Positions 41,629 through 50,691 of a stretch of DNA of 64,000 nucleotides are shown piece by piece. The DNA is from Bacteroidales bacterium (GTDB lineage: Bacteria > Bacteroidota > Bacteroidia > Bacteroidales > F082). Both the position numbers and the translations under genes were made by a program. Every line of letters starts with the position of its first letter. The stretch's first letter is position 1. Location of the stretch: positions 206,547-270,546 of the forward strand of contig JAFUAA010000049.1 in the NCBI GenBank assembly GCA_017460915.1. The letters run 5' to 3'. Below the pieces are notes generated by a model. The model was not told where the DNA came from. It saw only the letters and a list, made by a program, of their open reading frames with translations, and did no database searches.

Positions 41629-42864
41629 AACCTCCAATTCCTTCGGATAGCAGATGAAATGTTTCACCACGGGCTGCGACAAGACCGAAATGTTCAGCTG
41701 GTCGGAGGCCTCGCTGATGTCTTTCATGGTGCCGTCCTTGTACAAAATGTTGATGGCGGGTTTCTTGGGATGGTAGGCGTGGTTGGACGAAACGCCTTGC
41801 AACAGGGCAAAATCCGCTTCTTCCAAAGACCAGCCGTAGAGTTGCGCGATTTTCTTGCGTATGTCGTCGATGTAGTTCAGGTCAAATTCGGAATTTTGCA
41901 TCTCGATTTTGAACAAGTGCCTGTCCGTCAGGCGGCGACAGAGTTCGGCAAGCACGCGGTCATCGTCGTCACGCCACATCTTGACGGCGGTCATCACGTC
42001 ATAATCGTCGAGTTGGCAGAACTTGTCCAAGACAAAATCGGAGTCGAAACCTTCCTCGAAAGCGTGTTGGTTTTTCAGGAAAAACGACAGGGCTTTGGTG
42101 GCGGGCAGGTCGCGCTCCTGGCTGAGCATTTTGGCGCGTCTCAAAATGTTGCGCAGCATATACTCGGCACTCAGCACGGCCTTATGCATATACACCTGCC
42201 AATACATGATGCGTCGCGCCACGATGAAACTCTCCACGGAATAAATGCCTTTCGCTTCGATAGCGAGTTCATTTCCAACGACTTCCATCATCTCCAACAG
42301 ACGCTCGGCATTCACGCTACCCTCAGCCACGCCGGTGAAGAAGCTGTCCCGTTTGAGGTAATCGATGCGGTCGACATCCAACTGACTGGAAATGAGTTTG
42401 GTGAGGAACCCTTTTTCGTATTCGCCCTTGAACATTTGTATGGCCACCTCCAGACGTCCGCCGTGTATTTCGTTGAACTTCTGCATCACTTTAAGCGACA
42501 ACTCCTCATGTGAAACGCCCTGCACGATGCTGTTCTCCAGGGTGTGCGAAAACGGCCCGTGGCCGCTGTCGTGGAGCAAAATGGCGACGGAGGCGGCTTC
42601 CAACTCCGCATCGGTGATGTCGTAGCCTTTGCCGCGCAACAACTGGATGGCTCTACGCATCAGGTGCATCGTGCCGAGGCTGTGGGCGAAACGGGTGTGG
42701 TTGGCGCCAGGATAGACCATATTGGTCATACTGACCTGCTTGATGCGGCGAAGTCGCTGGAAATAAGGATGCTCGATAATGTCAAAATGCAGCTCGTCGG
42801 GGATGTTGACGAAGCCGTAAATCGGGTCGTTGAAGATTTTCTTTTTGTTCGAGGAAGAGTCCAT
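41623..42864 (-). CDS. HD-domain phosphohydrolase (dNTPase-like)
   Basis: A 413-residue HD-superfamily protein. The metal-binding HD pair is in ILLHDSGHGPFSHTLE (about 95), preceded by NHTRFAHSLGTMHLM (His near 57) and followed by LDVDRIDYLKRD (Asp near 165). It resembles dGTPase-like and YdhJ-type proteins; the nucleotide substrate is unknown. Its stop overlaps the last 6 bases of the membrane-thioredoxin gene from the other strand. Confidence 0.85.
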   Translation of the reverse strand: MDSSSNKKKIFNDPIYGFVNIPDELHFDIIEHPYFQRLRRIKQVSMTNMVYPGANHTRFAHSLGTMHLMRRAIQLLRGKGYDITDAELEAASVAILLHDSGHGPFSHTLENSIVQGVSHEELSLKVMQKFNEIHGGRLEVAIQMFKGEYEKGFLTKLISSQLDVDRIDYLKRDSFFTGVAEGSVNAERLLEMMEVVGNELAIEAKGIYSVESFIVARRIMYWQVYMHKAVLSAEYMLRNILRRAKMLSQERDLPATKALSFFLKNQHAFEEGFDSDFVLDKFCQLDDYDVMTAVKMWRDDDDRVLAELCRRLTDRHLFKIEMQNSEFDLNYIDDIRKKIAQLYGWSLEEADFALLQGVSSNHAYHPKKPAINILYKDGTMKDISEASDQLNISVLSQPVVKHFICYPKELEVS

Positions 42865-42867
42865 AGC

Positions 42868-43149
42868 TTATTTTCCGTATAGGTCGGCGTGAGTACCTGT
42901 TCTGGCAAGTGTGATAAGTTGAATGGTCTTCTCTTTTTTGTATATAAGAAGCCAGTCGGGATTGATGTGGCATTCGCGTTTGCCTTTAAAGTCGCCTTTT
43001 AAGGCATGGTCGTGGTTTTTGGCAGGCAAATTCTCGTCGTTGGCCAATTTTTTCACCACCTCAAAAAGGTCGTTCTCATTGAGGCCACGCTTTTTGGCAA
43101 GTCTGATGTCACGGTCAAATTTGCCTGTCGTTTTCACATCATAAAGCAT
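42868..43149 (-). CDS. YafQ-family type II toxin
   Basis: A 93-residue RelE-superfamily mRNA interferase. The family signature is plain: DHALKGDFKGKRECHI, DWLLIYKK and LARTGTHADLYGK near the end, with the catalytic His close to the C-terminus. Toxin expression overlaps the antitoxin by 11 bases, typical of a two-gene module. The ATG at 43149 is chosen because the RelE fold starts there (MLYDVKTTGKF). Confidence 0.88.
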   Translation of the reverse strand: MLYDVKTTGKFDRDIRLAKKRGLNENDLFEVVKKLANDENLPAKNHDHALKGDFKGKRECHINPDWLLIYKKEKTIQLITLARTGTHADLYGK

Positions 43150-43363
43150 GGATGTGGCGTTTGAAATCCTCGAAATCCGTGAAAACTGTTCCTTTGCCCT
43201 CGTCTGCTTCTTTGCAGGCTTCAAGGGTTAATTCATAGTTCGTTTTGCGCTTTGTCGTGGTTTTCTTTTCTATGACATTGAAGCCTTCGGTGTTGGCGAG
43301 GAAGTCCGCAAGAGCATTAGCAAAGGCGCTGCCTGCCTCATACCTTAAAGTTATTGTTTCCAT
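43139..43363 (-). CDS. Antitoxin of the YafQ-type pair
   Basis: A 74-residue protein directly upstream of the toxin. The N-terminus (METITLRYEAGSAFANALADFL) and a charged C-terminal half that would wrap the toxin fit an antitoxin, although it is not obviously DinJ-like. A TATTTTTG box lies just before it. Confidence 0.75.
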   Translation of the reverse strand: METITLRYEAGSAFANALADFLANTEGFNVIEKKTTTKRKTNYELTLEACKEADEGKGTVFTDFEDFKRHIHAL

Positions 43364-43384
43364 ACCATTCTTGTTATTATCGTG

Positions 43385-43392
43385 CAAAAATA
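43385..43392 (-). promoter_or_regulatory. -7 box of the toxin-antitoxin pair
   Basis: Minus strand reads GTATTTTTGCACG, an exact TAnnTTTG match, 21 bases before the antitoxin ATG. Confidence 0.5.
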
Positions 43393-43471
43393 CACAGAAA
43401 TTTTGTTTTTGTTGGGATTACCGACAAAATAAAAGCCCTTTTCCCTCGTTTTCAATACAAATTCTCAAATT

Positions 43472-45034
43472 ATGGACAAAACGACAATCCTTTGGGCCGA
43501 CGACGAGATTGATCTCCTGAAGCCCCATATTATGTTCTTGGAACAAAAAGGCTATGAGGTAGTTACGGCCAACAATGGCTCGGATGCCATCGACCTCGTA
43601 CACCAACAGCATTTTGACATCGTCTTCCTTGACGAGCAAATGCCAGGCATTTCGGGCATTGAGGCGTTGGAAGTCATCAAGCGCGACTATCCCAACCTGC
43701 CCGTGGTGATGATTACCAAGAGCGAGGAAGAGCGCATTATGGAAGATGCAATCGGTTCAAACATAGCGGATTACCTTATCAAACCGGTGAACCCGAACCA
43801 GATTCTGCTTTCGCTGAAACGCAACCTTGAGAACCGCACCCTTCGCGACGAGAAATCGACGATGAAATACCAGAAGGAGTTCCGCCAAATCAGCATGGAT
43901 CTCAACAACAACCTCAGTTTCGATGAATGGGTTGAACTGTATAAAAAGCTGGTCCGCTGGGAGTTGGAGCTGCAAAAATCCACCGACGAGAGCATCAAGG
44001 GCATCCTCGCCGACCAAAAACAGGAAGCCAACACGCAATTCACTCGCTACATCGAGCGCAATTACGTGGACTGGATTCAAGGCAAGTCCGAGAAGCCGGT
44101 GATGTCGCATACCGTGGTGCGCGACAAAGTGATTCCTCGTCTCGACGACAGCGACAAGCCGCTGTTTTTCATTGTGATCGACAACCTCCGCTACGACCAA
44201 TGGAAGGCCATCCAGCCGCTGATTGAAAACTATTTCCGCGTGGAGGCTGACGATGTTTATTACGCCATTCTGCCCACCACCACGCAATATGCCCGCAACG
44301 CCCTCTTTGCTGGACTGATGCCGCTCGAAATCCGTCGCCGCTACCGCCAATGGTGGGTCGACGAGGACGAGGAAGGCACGAAAAACCAGTACGAAGGCGA
44401 ACTTTTGGGCGAGCAGTTGAAACGTTTCGGCAAGAACATCAAGTACTCATATAATAAGGTGTTGAACTTGCAGGCGGGCAAGAAACTCTATGAGCAGATG
44501 TCGAACCTGATGCAGAACAAGTTGAATGTTATCGTTTACAACTTTGTCGATATGCTGTCGCACGCCCGCACCGAGATGGAAATCATCCGCGAATTGGCCG
44601 ACGACGAGGAAGCCTACCGCTCGCTGATGTACTCTTGGTTCGAGCATTCGAGCCTCTTCGACATGATGCGCTTCATCGCCGAGAAGGGCTGCGATATGGT
44701 CATCACCACCGACCACGGCTCTACTTACGTCGAGAAACCCGTTCGCATTTTGGGCGACCGCGAAGTGAACACCAACCTGCGCTACAAATACGGCAAGAAC
44801 CTGAAATACAATCAAAAAGAAGTCTTTGAGGTGAAAGACCCCGAGAAGATTTTCCTGCCTAAGGCCAACCTCAGCACGACCTTCGTCTTTGCTGGCGAAA
44901 GCGATTTCTTCGCCTACCCGAACAACTACAATTACTACGTCAGTTATTATCGCAACACCTTCCAACATGGCGGCATCTCCATGAATGAGATGCTGATTCC
45001 AGTGATTCATCTGACGGCGAAGCGTGTCAGATAA
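43472..45034 (+). CDS. porX: PorX-type response regulator with PglZ domain
   Basis: A 520-residue two-domain protein. Residues 1-120 are a receiver domain with phospho-acceptor Asp54 (IVFLDEQMPG), Asp pair WADDE at 8-12 and the Lys in LIKPVNP. Residues 200-520 are a PglZ/alkaline-phosphatase-like domain with metal-site motifs VIDNLRYDQW and ITTDHGSTY. PorX with PorY controls type IX secretion genes, which fits the T9SS cargo in this window. Length agrees with P. gingivalis PorX (about 518). Confidence 0.93.
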   Translation: MDKTTILWADDEIDLLKPHIMFLEQKGYEVVTANNGSDAIDLVHQQHFDIVFLDEQMPGISGIEALEVIKRDYPNLPVVMITKSEEERIMEDAIGSNIADYLIKPVNPNQILLSLKRNLENRTLRDEKSTMKYQKEFRQISMDLNNNLSFDEWVELYKKLVRWELELQKSTDESIKGILADQKQEANTQFTRYIERNYVDWIQGKSEKPVMSHTVVRDKVIPRLDDSDKPLFFIVIDNLRYDQWKAIQPLIENYFRVEADDVYYAILPTTTQYARNALFAGLMPLEIRRRYRQWWVDEDEEGTKNQYEGELLGEQLKRFGKNIKYSYNKVLNLQAGKKLYEQMSNLMQNKLNVIVYNFVDMLSHARTEMEIIRELADDEEAYRSLMYSWFEHSSLFDMMRFIAEKGCDMVITTDHGSTYVEKPVRILGDREVNTNLRYKYGKNLKYNQKEVFEVKDPEKIFLPKANLSTTFVFAGESDFFAYPNNYNYYVSYYRNTFQHGGISMNEMLIPVIHLTAKRVR

Positions 45035-45066
45035 AAGCATTATCTTTGCAGCAAAATTGGGTATTA

Positions 45067-45501
45067 ATGGAATCTAAGCAGTTCATAATAAACAGCGTGG
45101 AGCAACTTTCGGAAGTCTCTGATTATCTGCTCTCAATGCGCAACGAAGCCGATGTCATTGCCTTTTACGGCTCGATGGGTGCGGGCAAGACCACTTTAAT
45201 CAAGAACCTGTGCCACAAGATGGGCGTCACCGACGAGGTGAACAGCCCGACTTTCGCCATCGTCAACGAGTATGTGACGGAGGAAGGAGAATCGGTCTAT
45301 CACTTTGATTTCTATCGGATTAAGAAATTGGAGGAAGCCTACGACATCGGGTTTGAGAACTATTTCGACAGCGGCAACCTTTGCCTCATCGAGTGGCCGG
45401 AGATGATTGAGCCTTTGCTGCCCGAAAAACACCTCCGTGTGGAGATTCGGCAGGGCGCAACGGACGATGCTAGAGTTATTGGTTGCCAATTAATCGAGTA
45501 A
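45067..45501 (+). CDS. tsaE: tRNA threonylcarbamoyladenosine ATPase TsaE
   Basis: A 144-residue P-loop protein of the t6A modification complex. Walker A is GSMGAGKTTLIK (about 40), followed by the typical NSPTFAIVNEY and YHFDFYRI segments and LCLIEWPEM (Walker B-like). Acts with TsaB and TsaD. 32 bases after porX. Confidence 0.93.
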   Translation: MESKQFIINSVEQLSEVSDYLLSMRNEADVIAFYGSMGAGKTTLIKNLCHKMGVTDEVNSPTFAIVNEYVTEEGESVYHFDFYRIKKLEEAYDIGFENYFDSGNLCLIEWPEMIEPLLPEKHLRVEIRQGATDDARVIGCQLIE

Positions 45502-45540
45502 TGTTCTAATGCAATGAGACGGGAAAACCAAACCACAACC

Positions 45541-45626
45541 GTCATTGCGGGCTTGTCCCGCAATCCCCTGCGCGAGAAGGATTCCACTCTGCGCTTGGGA
45601 GATGGCGGATTCTCGTCCGCCATGAC
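45541..45626. repeat. Palindromic repeat GTCATTGCGG...CCGCCATGAC, copy 1
   Basis: An 86-base intergenic element bounded by GTCATTGCGGGC and TCCGCCATGAC with inner hairpins (GCGGGCTTGTCCCGC). An in-gene relative of 87 bases is at 46682. Confidence 0.7.
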
Positions 45627-45651
45627 GGTGTAATGGCTTAATGTAGTGAAT

Positions 45652-46650
45652 ATGAACAATAGACTAAAACAAACCATAGAAGAAGCCTCTAAAATCTTCA
45701 TCCTGACCGATGAGAATGTGGCGCCGTTTTGGTTACCCGAAACCGAATATTGGTTTGACTGTGAAAATGCCGTTGAAATCACTATCCGACCTGGCGAGAA
45801 ATACAAAAACCTGCAATCCGTCCAGCGCATTTGGAAAACCTTGATGAAACATCATGCCGACCGTAACGCCTTGCTAATCAATCTTGGCGGTGGCGTGATT
45901 ACCGACTTGGGCGGCTTCGCGGCCTCCACCTACAAGCGCGGTATCCGTTTCATCAACATTCCTACCACTTTGCTCGCGATGGTGGACGCGGCGATAGGAG
46001 GGAAGACTGGCATCGATTTTGGCGGCGGGAAGAACCAAATCGGCACTTTCGCCGAGGCGGAGGATGTGCTGATACACCAGGACTATCTGATGACCCTGCC
46101 CCAGCGCGAACTCCTTTCTGGCATGGCCGAAATGCTGAAATATGGCTTTATTGCTGATGCCAAGTTGTTGGAAATCAATTTGGTGAATTACGAGCAATTC
46201 ATTTTTCGCTGTGGCGACATCAAGCGCAAAATCGTGGCGAAGGACCCAACGGAAAAAGGCCTGCGCAAAATCCTGAATTTTGGTCATACCATGGGCCATG
46301 CCATTGAAAGCCATTGCCTTACGACGGAAACGCCTTTGCTGCACGGCGAGGCGATGGCCTTGGGTATGGGCGCAGCGTTATGGCTCTCCGAAAGGAAGTT
46401 GGGTTTGGATGCCGATGTCTTGCAACGTTTTGAAAGTCAGATTAAAATGTTGCTTTCGGAAGTGGAAGTTTCGCTTTCGGGGGCCGATGTGGAGCCGATT
46501 TTGCAGTATCTTGTCCACGACAAGAAAAACAAGAACAACAAGCCGCAATTCGTTTTGCTTGAGGCGGTTGGAAAGCCGATTTGGGATGTGGAGGTGGAGC
46601 CTGATAGTGTTATGCAAGCATTGAATTTTATTATTGGTGTTGTAAAATGA
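45652..46650 (+). CDS. aroB: 3-dehydroquinate synthase
   Basis: A 332-residue NAD-dependent, metal-requiring enzyme for the second shikimate-pathway step. Motifs: NLGGGVITDLGGFAAS (about 85), GGKTGIDFGGGKN (about 122), and the metal ligands in MAEMLKYG, FGHTMGHAIE and LHGEAMALGM. The ATG at 45652 gives the compact family start. The stop overlaps the aroA ATG (ATGA). Confidence 0.95.
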   Translation: MNNRLKQTIEEASKIFILTDENVAPFWLPETEYWFDCENAVEITIRPGEKYKNLQSVQRIWKTLMKHHADRNALLINLGGGVITDLGGFAASTYKRGIRFINIPTTLLAMVDAAIGGKTGIDFGGGKNQIGTFAEAEDVLIHQDYLMTLPQRELLSGMAEMLKYGFIADAKLLEINLVNYEQFIFRCGDIKRKIVAKDPTEKGLRKILNFGHTMGHAIESHCLTTETPLLHGEAMALGMGAALWLSERKLGLDADVLQRFESQIKMLLSEVEVSLSGADVEPILQYLVHDKKNKNNKPQFVLLEAVGKPIWDVEVEPDSVMQALNFIIGVVK

Positions 46651-48074
46651 GTGCCGATAATACAGCCTTCAAGCCTTTGTCGTCATTGCGGGCGCAGACC
46701 CGCAATCTCCCAAACGGAAAGGATAGTCCTTCGTGTCTGGGAGATGGCGGATGTTCCTCCGCCATGACATTAAGAGACGGAAGGGTAGTACGTTTCGGTG
46801 AGATTATCCTGCCCGCCAGCAAAAGCGAAAGCAACCGCGCCTTGATGATGGCTGCCTACGGTGGTTTTACTCCTGATTTCCAGAATCTTTCCGATTCAAG
46901 CGACACGCGCATTTTGGTCAAGGCGATAAGCGAAATCCAAAGTGGGAATCGCGTTATCGACATCGCCGATTGCGGCACTGCGGCGCGTTTCTTGACCACA
47001 TTTTTGGCCTGTCGAGAAGGCGAGTGGCTTCTGACGGGGACCGAACGCATGAAACAGCGTCCCATTGGGGCGTTGGTGCATGCTTTGATGGGTTTAGGTG
47101 TTGACATTCAATGTGCTGGAAAAAAAGGCTCCTTGCCTTTGCGAATCAAAGGAAAGCCCATTTCAGGAGGCAAAGTGTCCGTCGAAATGAGTCAAAGCAG
47201 CCAATTCGCTTCTTCGTTGCTCTTGGCCGCGCCGATGTGGCCTCACGGCATTGAACTCGAATTGACGGGCTCGCTCAATTCCATGCCCTATCTTGATATG
47301 ACTTTGGCCCTGATGCAACATTTCGGAGCCAAGGCGGAACGAAACGGAAGAACGGTCTATGTCGCGCCAAAACCTTATCACTCAAGAAATTTTGTTGTTT
47401 CTTCCGATTGGAGTGCTACTTCCTATTGGTACGAGATGGCAGCGTTGTGTGAGGATGGAGAAATCGTGTTGAGAGGCCATTTCGCTCGTCGCTTCGACAG
47501 GCTCGTCGATCTTAAAAGCCCTGTCCTTGAGTCCGTCGGAAAGTCGGCCCTTGAGTTTGTCGAAAAACTGGAATCCCCGCAAGGCGATGCCATCGTTGCT
47601 GAGTGGATGAAATCATTGGGAGTGAATACTTTATCAGATAAGGAAACACTTGTTTTGAGGAAAACTTCGTTCGATAAAAAGCCGCTTTCTTTCGAATTCT
47701 CCCTTCATCCCGACCTTTTCCCGACCATGGCAGCCGTTTGTGCGGGCCTTCAAATGGAGGCGCGTTTCACGGGTGTTTCAACGCTCAAACTCAAAGAGTC
47801 GGATAGGGTGGAAACGATGCGTGAAGAACTATCGAAAATAGGAGCAGAATTGAATTGTCTTGGCGGAAAAGAACTTGTTTTGAAGCCGTCGGAGGAATTG
47901 CCTTTCCATGAGAAGACGACGCCTTTGTGGTTCAATTCGCATGACGATCATCGCGTTGTGATGGCATTGGCTCCGCTTGCGATGAAGATTGGTGCGGTGG
48001 CTTTCGACCATCCCGAAGTCGTAGGAAAATCTTATCCTTCGTTCTGGTCTGACGCGCGTTTTTTGAAACAATAA
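46647..48074 (+). CDS. aroA: 3-phosphoshikimate 1-carboxyvinyltransferase with repeat-derived N-terminal insert
   Basis: A 475-residue EPSP synthase. The core begins at FGEIILPASKSESNRALM; other motifs are ADCGTAARFLTTFLA, SSQFASSLLLAAP and STLKLKESDRVETM. The family is usually 410-430 residues. Residues about 12-41 are encoded by the second copy of the palindromic repeat (46682-46768, 87 bases), which keeps the frame open and splits the short N-terminal lead MSADNTAFKP from the enzyme. The start overlaps the aroB stop, so translation through the repeat is likely. Confidence 0.93.
   Translation: MSADNTAFKPLSSLRAQTRNLPNGKDSPSCLGDGGCSSAMTLRDGRVVRFGEIILPASKSESNRALMMAAYGGFTPDFQNLSDSSDTRILVKAISEIQSGNRVIDIADCGTAARFLTTFLACREGEWLLTGTERMKQRPIGALVHALMGLGVDIQCAGKKGSLPLRIKGKPISGGKVSVEMSQSSQFASSLLLAAPMWPHGIELELTGSLNSMPYLDMTLALMQHFGAKAERNGRTVYVAPKPYHSRNFVVSSDWSATSYWYEMAALCEDGEIVLRGHFARRFDRLVDLKSPVLESVGKSALEFVEKLESPQGDAIVAEWMKSLGVNTLSDKETLVLRKTSFDKKPLSFEFSLHPDLFPTMAAVCAGLQMEARFTGVSTLKLKESDRVETMREELSKIGAELNCLGGKELVLKPSEELPFHEKTTPLWFNSHDDHRVVMALAPLAMKIGAVAFDHPEVVGKSYPSFWSDARFLKQ
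46682..46768. repeat. Palindromic repeat GTCATTGCGG...CCGCCATGAC, copy 2, inside aroA
   Basis: Same borders and hairpin arms as 45541-45626. Length 87 is a multiple of three and the frame has no stop, so it adds 29 codons to aroA. In-frame repeat insertion is known for RPE-type elements in other bacteria. Confidence 0.75.
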
Positions 48075-48128
48075 TGCGGAAATTATCCCTATTATTGAAT
48101 TTATTTTTCCTGTTTTCTGGAAAATCCG

Positions 48129-48136
48129 TACTTTTG
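48129..48136 (+). promoter_or_regulatory. -7 promoter box TACTTTTG
   Basis: GTACTTTTGCGGCG, 22 bases before the ATG at 48159, matches TAnnTTTG. The -33 region is T-rich but lacks TTTG. Confidence 0.55.
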
Positions 48137-48158
48137 CGGCGTTTTTCCAAAAATTGTC

Positions 48159-48881
48159 ATGAAAGTTGAGTTGTTTGTTCCATGTCTCATCGACCAGTTC
48201 TTTCCAGGAGTGGCATTCCAAACCATGAAAGTGTTGGAACGCGCTGGCATTGAGGTGGAGTACAATCCTGAGCAGACTTGCTGCGGGCGTTTTGCCTATC
48301 ATGCCGGTTCCCTTGAAGACGCCAAGGAATTGGGTGACAAGTTCCTCAACGATTTTTCTTACGACGGTCCTGTGGTGGCGCCCTCGGCGGCATGTGTGCA
48401 TTACATCAAAAAGCACTATCCTGAATTGTTTTTCAATACGGCTAACCATTTGAATTTCAAACGAATGGTTGCCAATGTTTATGAACTGACCGATTTTTTG
48501 GTCAACGTTGTGAAATTTGATGATTTTGGTGCGGAATTTCCTTACAAGGTGACGTTCCACGATAGTTGCAGCGCCTTGCGCGGGCTGGGCTTGGGCAAGG
48601 AAGCGCGTCAGTTGCTCTCGAAGGTGAAGGGGTTGGAATTGGTCGAGATGAAGCAGACCGATTTGTGTTGTGGAGCCGATTTTTCGATGCGACTGGAACA
48701 CGAGGCCTTGGCTGACGGAATGGCGAACCACAAAGTGAAAAATGCCTTGAATACGGGTGCCGACTACATCGTGTCGACCGACATGACCTGCCTCATGCAT
48801 CAAAAGGCGTATATCGAAAAAGAGAATCTGCCCCTCAAGGTGATTCACATCGCCGAGGTGCTGGCTTCGGGTTGGGAGTAG
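48159..48881 (+). CDS. LutA-like (Fe-S) cysteine-rich domain protein
   Basis: A 240-residue protein with the two CCG-type cysteine-rich domains: CLIDQFFPG and QTCCGRFAY in the first, HDSCSAL and DLCCGADFS in the second. In LutABC this subunit helps oxidise L-lactate; the fold also serves in glycolate oxidase and heterodisulphide reductase. No lutB or lutC lies next to it, so its partner is elsewhere or missing. Confidence 0.85.
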   Translation: MKVELFVPCLIDQFFPGVAFQTMKVLERAGIEVEYNPEQTCCGRFAYHAGSLEDAKELGDKFLNDFSYDGPVVAPSAACVHYIKKHYPELFFNTANHLNFKRMVANVYELTDFLVNVVKFDDFGAEFPYKVTFHDSCSALRGLGLGKEARQLLSKVKGLELVEMKQTDLCCGADFSMRLEHEALADGMANHKVKNALNTGADYIVSTDMTCLMHQKAYIEKENLPLKVIHIAEVLASGWE

Positions 48882-48944
48882 TCTTAGGTTCTTGAGTTCG
48901 TCGAAGGGGCGAAGGACCGATTTAATTATGAAGAGTTATGCAAA

Positions 48945-49502
48945 ATGAATGATTATTACATACACGAAAGCAGCTACGTTGACGACAACGTGAGCATCGG
49001 AAAAGGGACGAAGATTTGGCATTTTTGCCATATCCAGTCGGGTGCGCTCATAGGCGAGAACTGCTCTTTCGGCCAAAACGTGAACGTGGGCAACAATGTC
49101 AAAATCGGCAATGGGGTACGCGTGCAGAACAATGTCTCCATTTATGAAGGCGTTGAAATTGAGGATAATGTGTTTTGTGGACCCAGTTGCGTTTTCACCA
49201 ATGTGACTACACCGCGAGCTCATTTTCCGGTGCATGGCGTTTATGCCAAGACCAGAATTTGCGAAGGAGCCTCGTTGGGTGCCAACAGCACGGTGGTCTG
49301 TGGCCATACCGTGGGCAAGAGCGCTCTCGTTGCGGCTGGTGCCGTCGTCACCAAGGATGTGAAGCCCTATGCACTGATGGCAGGCGTTCCGGCCCGACAA
49401 ATCGGATGGGTGTGTGAATGCGGTCGACGCCTCGATGCCTCGCTGCAATGCAGCTGTGGGCGGAAATATCATGAAAAAAACGGAAATTTGGAATCTTTGT
49501 AG
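48945..49502 (+). CDS. UDP-sugar N-acetyltransferase, WbpD/WlbB-like
   Basis: A 185-residue left-handed beta-helix trimer. Repeats start at SYVDDNVSIGKGTKIWHF, the conserved NNVSIYEGVEIEDNVFCGPSCVFTNV segment near residue 65 identifies the WlbB/WbpD group, and a C-terminal part with GWVCECG is typical. It N-acetylates the 3-amino group of a UDP-hexuronic acid. It partners the aminotransferase that follows and opens the polysaccharide locus. Confidence 0.88.
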   Translation: MNDYYIHESSYVDDNVSIGKGTKIWHFCHIQSGALIGENCSFGQNVNVGNNVKIGNGVRVQNNVSIYEGVEIEDNVFCGPSCVFTNVTTPRAHFPVHGVYAKTRICEGASLGANSTVVCGHTVGKSALVAAGAVVTKDVKPYALMAGVPARQIGWVCECGRRLDASLQCSCGRKYHEKNGNLESL

Positions 49503-49526
49503 AGACGCAAAGTTTTGCGTCTCTAC
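49499..49526. terminator. Dispersed palindrome at the WbpD-like stop codon
   Basis: GTAGAGACGCAAA and TTTGCGTCTCTAC form a perfect 13-bp stem with a 2-base loop, starting inside the stop codon. It is a repeat type common in Bacteroidetes; it may be read as a hairpin in the mRNA between two cotranscribed genes. Confidence 0.6.
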
Positions 49527-49547
49527 CGTGCAAACAATATATAGAAA

Positions 49548-50678
49548 ATGCAATTCAGAGATCTGAAAACCCAATATACCGTCCTGAAGGACGAAATGGA
49601 CAAAGCCATCCTCGACGTGGTCGCTTCAAGCGCTTATGTGATGGGTCCGAAAATCAAGGAGATGGAAACCGCTTTCGCCGAATATGTCGGCGCGAAGCAT
49701 TGTGTGGCTTGCAACAGCGGCACCGATGCCTTGTTGCTCGCCCTCAAGGTGTGGGACGTGAAGGCTGGCGATGCCGTCTTCGTACCCAGCTTCACTTTTT
49801 TCGCTTCTGCCGAGGTCATTGCCATGCAAGGCGCTACGCCCGTATTCGTCGATGTCGACCAGGATACCTTCAACATGGATGTCGTTGACCTTGAACGGAA
49901 AATCGAGCAAACCGTCAAGGCTGGCAAGCTAAGGCCACGCGTCATCATTGCAGTGGATTTGTTTGGCCTGCCTGCCGATTTCAAGGCCATTCGCGCAGTG
50001 GCGGGGAAACACGACCTTTATGTCCTTGAAGACGGAGCCCAAGGTTTTGGGGGACGCATGGGCGAGCGCAAAGCCTGCTCCTTTGGCGACATCTCCACCA
50101 CTTCGTTTTTCCCTGCCAAGCCCGTGGGTTGTTACGGCGATGGCGGCGCGGTGTTCACCGATAACCACGAGTGGGCCGAACTGCTCGACTCTTATCATGT
50201 CCACGGCAAGGGCAGCGACCGCTACGACAACGTGCGCATCGGCATGAACTCACGAATGGACAGCATCCAGGCTGCCATCCTGCTGGTGAAGTTGAAGGCT
50301 TTTGCCGACCACGAACTCGTCGATGTCAACAAGGTGGCGGCTCGGTATACTGAAAAACTGCAAGGGGTGGCAAAGACCCCGATCGTCCCCAATGGTTTCT
50401 ATTCCAGTTGGGCGCAATATACGCTTCAGGTGGAGAATAAGGAAGTCAGGGCGGGATTGCAGGCGGCCTTGAAGGTCCTCGACATTCCCACGGCCATCTA
50501 TTACCCCATCCCAATGCACCGCCAGACGGCGTTCGGCTACTTGAACCTTGCCGACAACCATTGTCCTGTTTCCGACCAATTGGCAGATACGGTGATTTCG
50601 TTACCAATCCATCCGTATCTCTTTGAGGAAGAACAAGATAGGATTTGCAAAGCGGTCGGCGATTTTTTGGAACACTGA
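49548..50678 (+). CDS. DegT/DnrJ-family aminotransferase, WbpE-like
   Basis: A 376-residue PLP enzyme. Motifs: NSGTDALLLALK (phosphate site), FVPSFTFFASAEVI, LEDGAQGFGG (ring-stacking and Asp) and the Schiff-base lysine in SFFPAKPVGCYGDGG (about 185). It would transaminate the 3-keto UDP-sugar that the acetyltransferase then acetylates. In P. gingivalis the WbpE homologue PorR is needed for A-LPS, the anchor for T9SS cargo. Confidence 0.9.
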   Translation: MQFRDLKTQYTVLKDEMDKAILDVVASSAYVMGPKIKEMETAFAEYVGAKHCVACNSGTDALLLALKVWDVKAGDAVFVPSFTFFASAEVIAMQGATPVFVDVDQDTFNMDVVDLERKIEQTVKAGKLRPRVIIAVDLFGLPADFKAIRAVAGKHDLYVLEDGAQGFGGRMGERKACSFGDISTTSFFPAKPVGCYGDGGAVFTDNHEWAELLDSYHVHGKGSDRYDNVRIGMNSRMDSIQAAILLVKLKAFADHELVDVNKVAARYTEKLQGVAKTPIVPNGFYSSWAQYTLQVENKEVRAGLQAALKVLDIPTAIYYPIPMHRQTAFGYLNLADNHCPVSDQLADTVISLPIHPYLFEEEQDRICKAVGDFLEH

Positions 50679-50691
50679 ATTAGCGAAAAGC

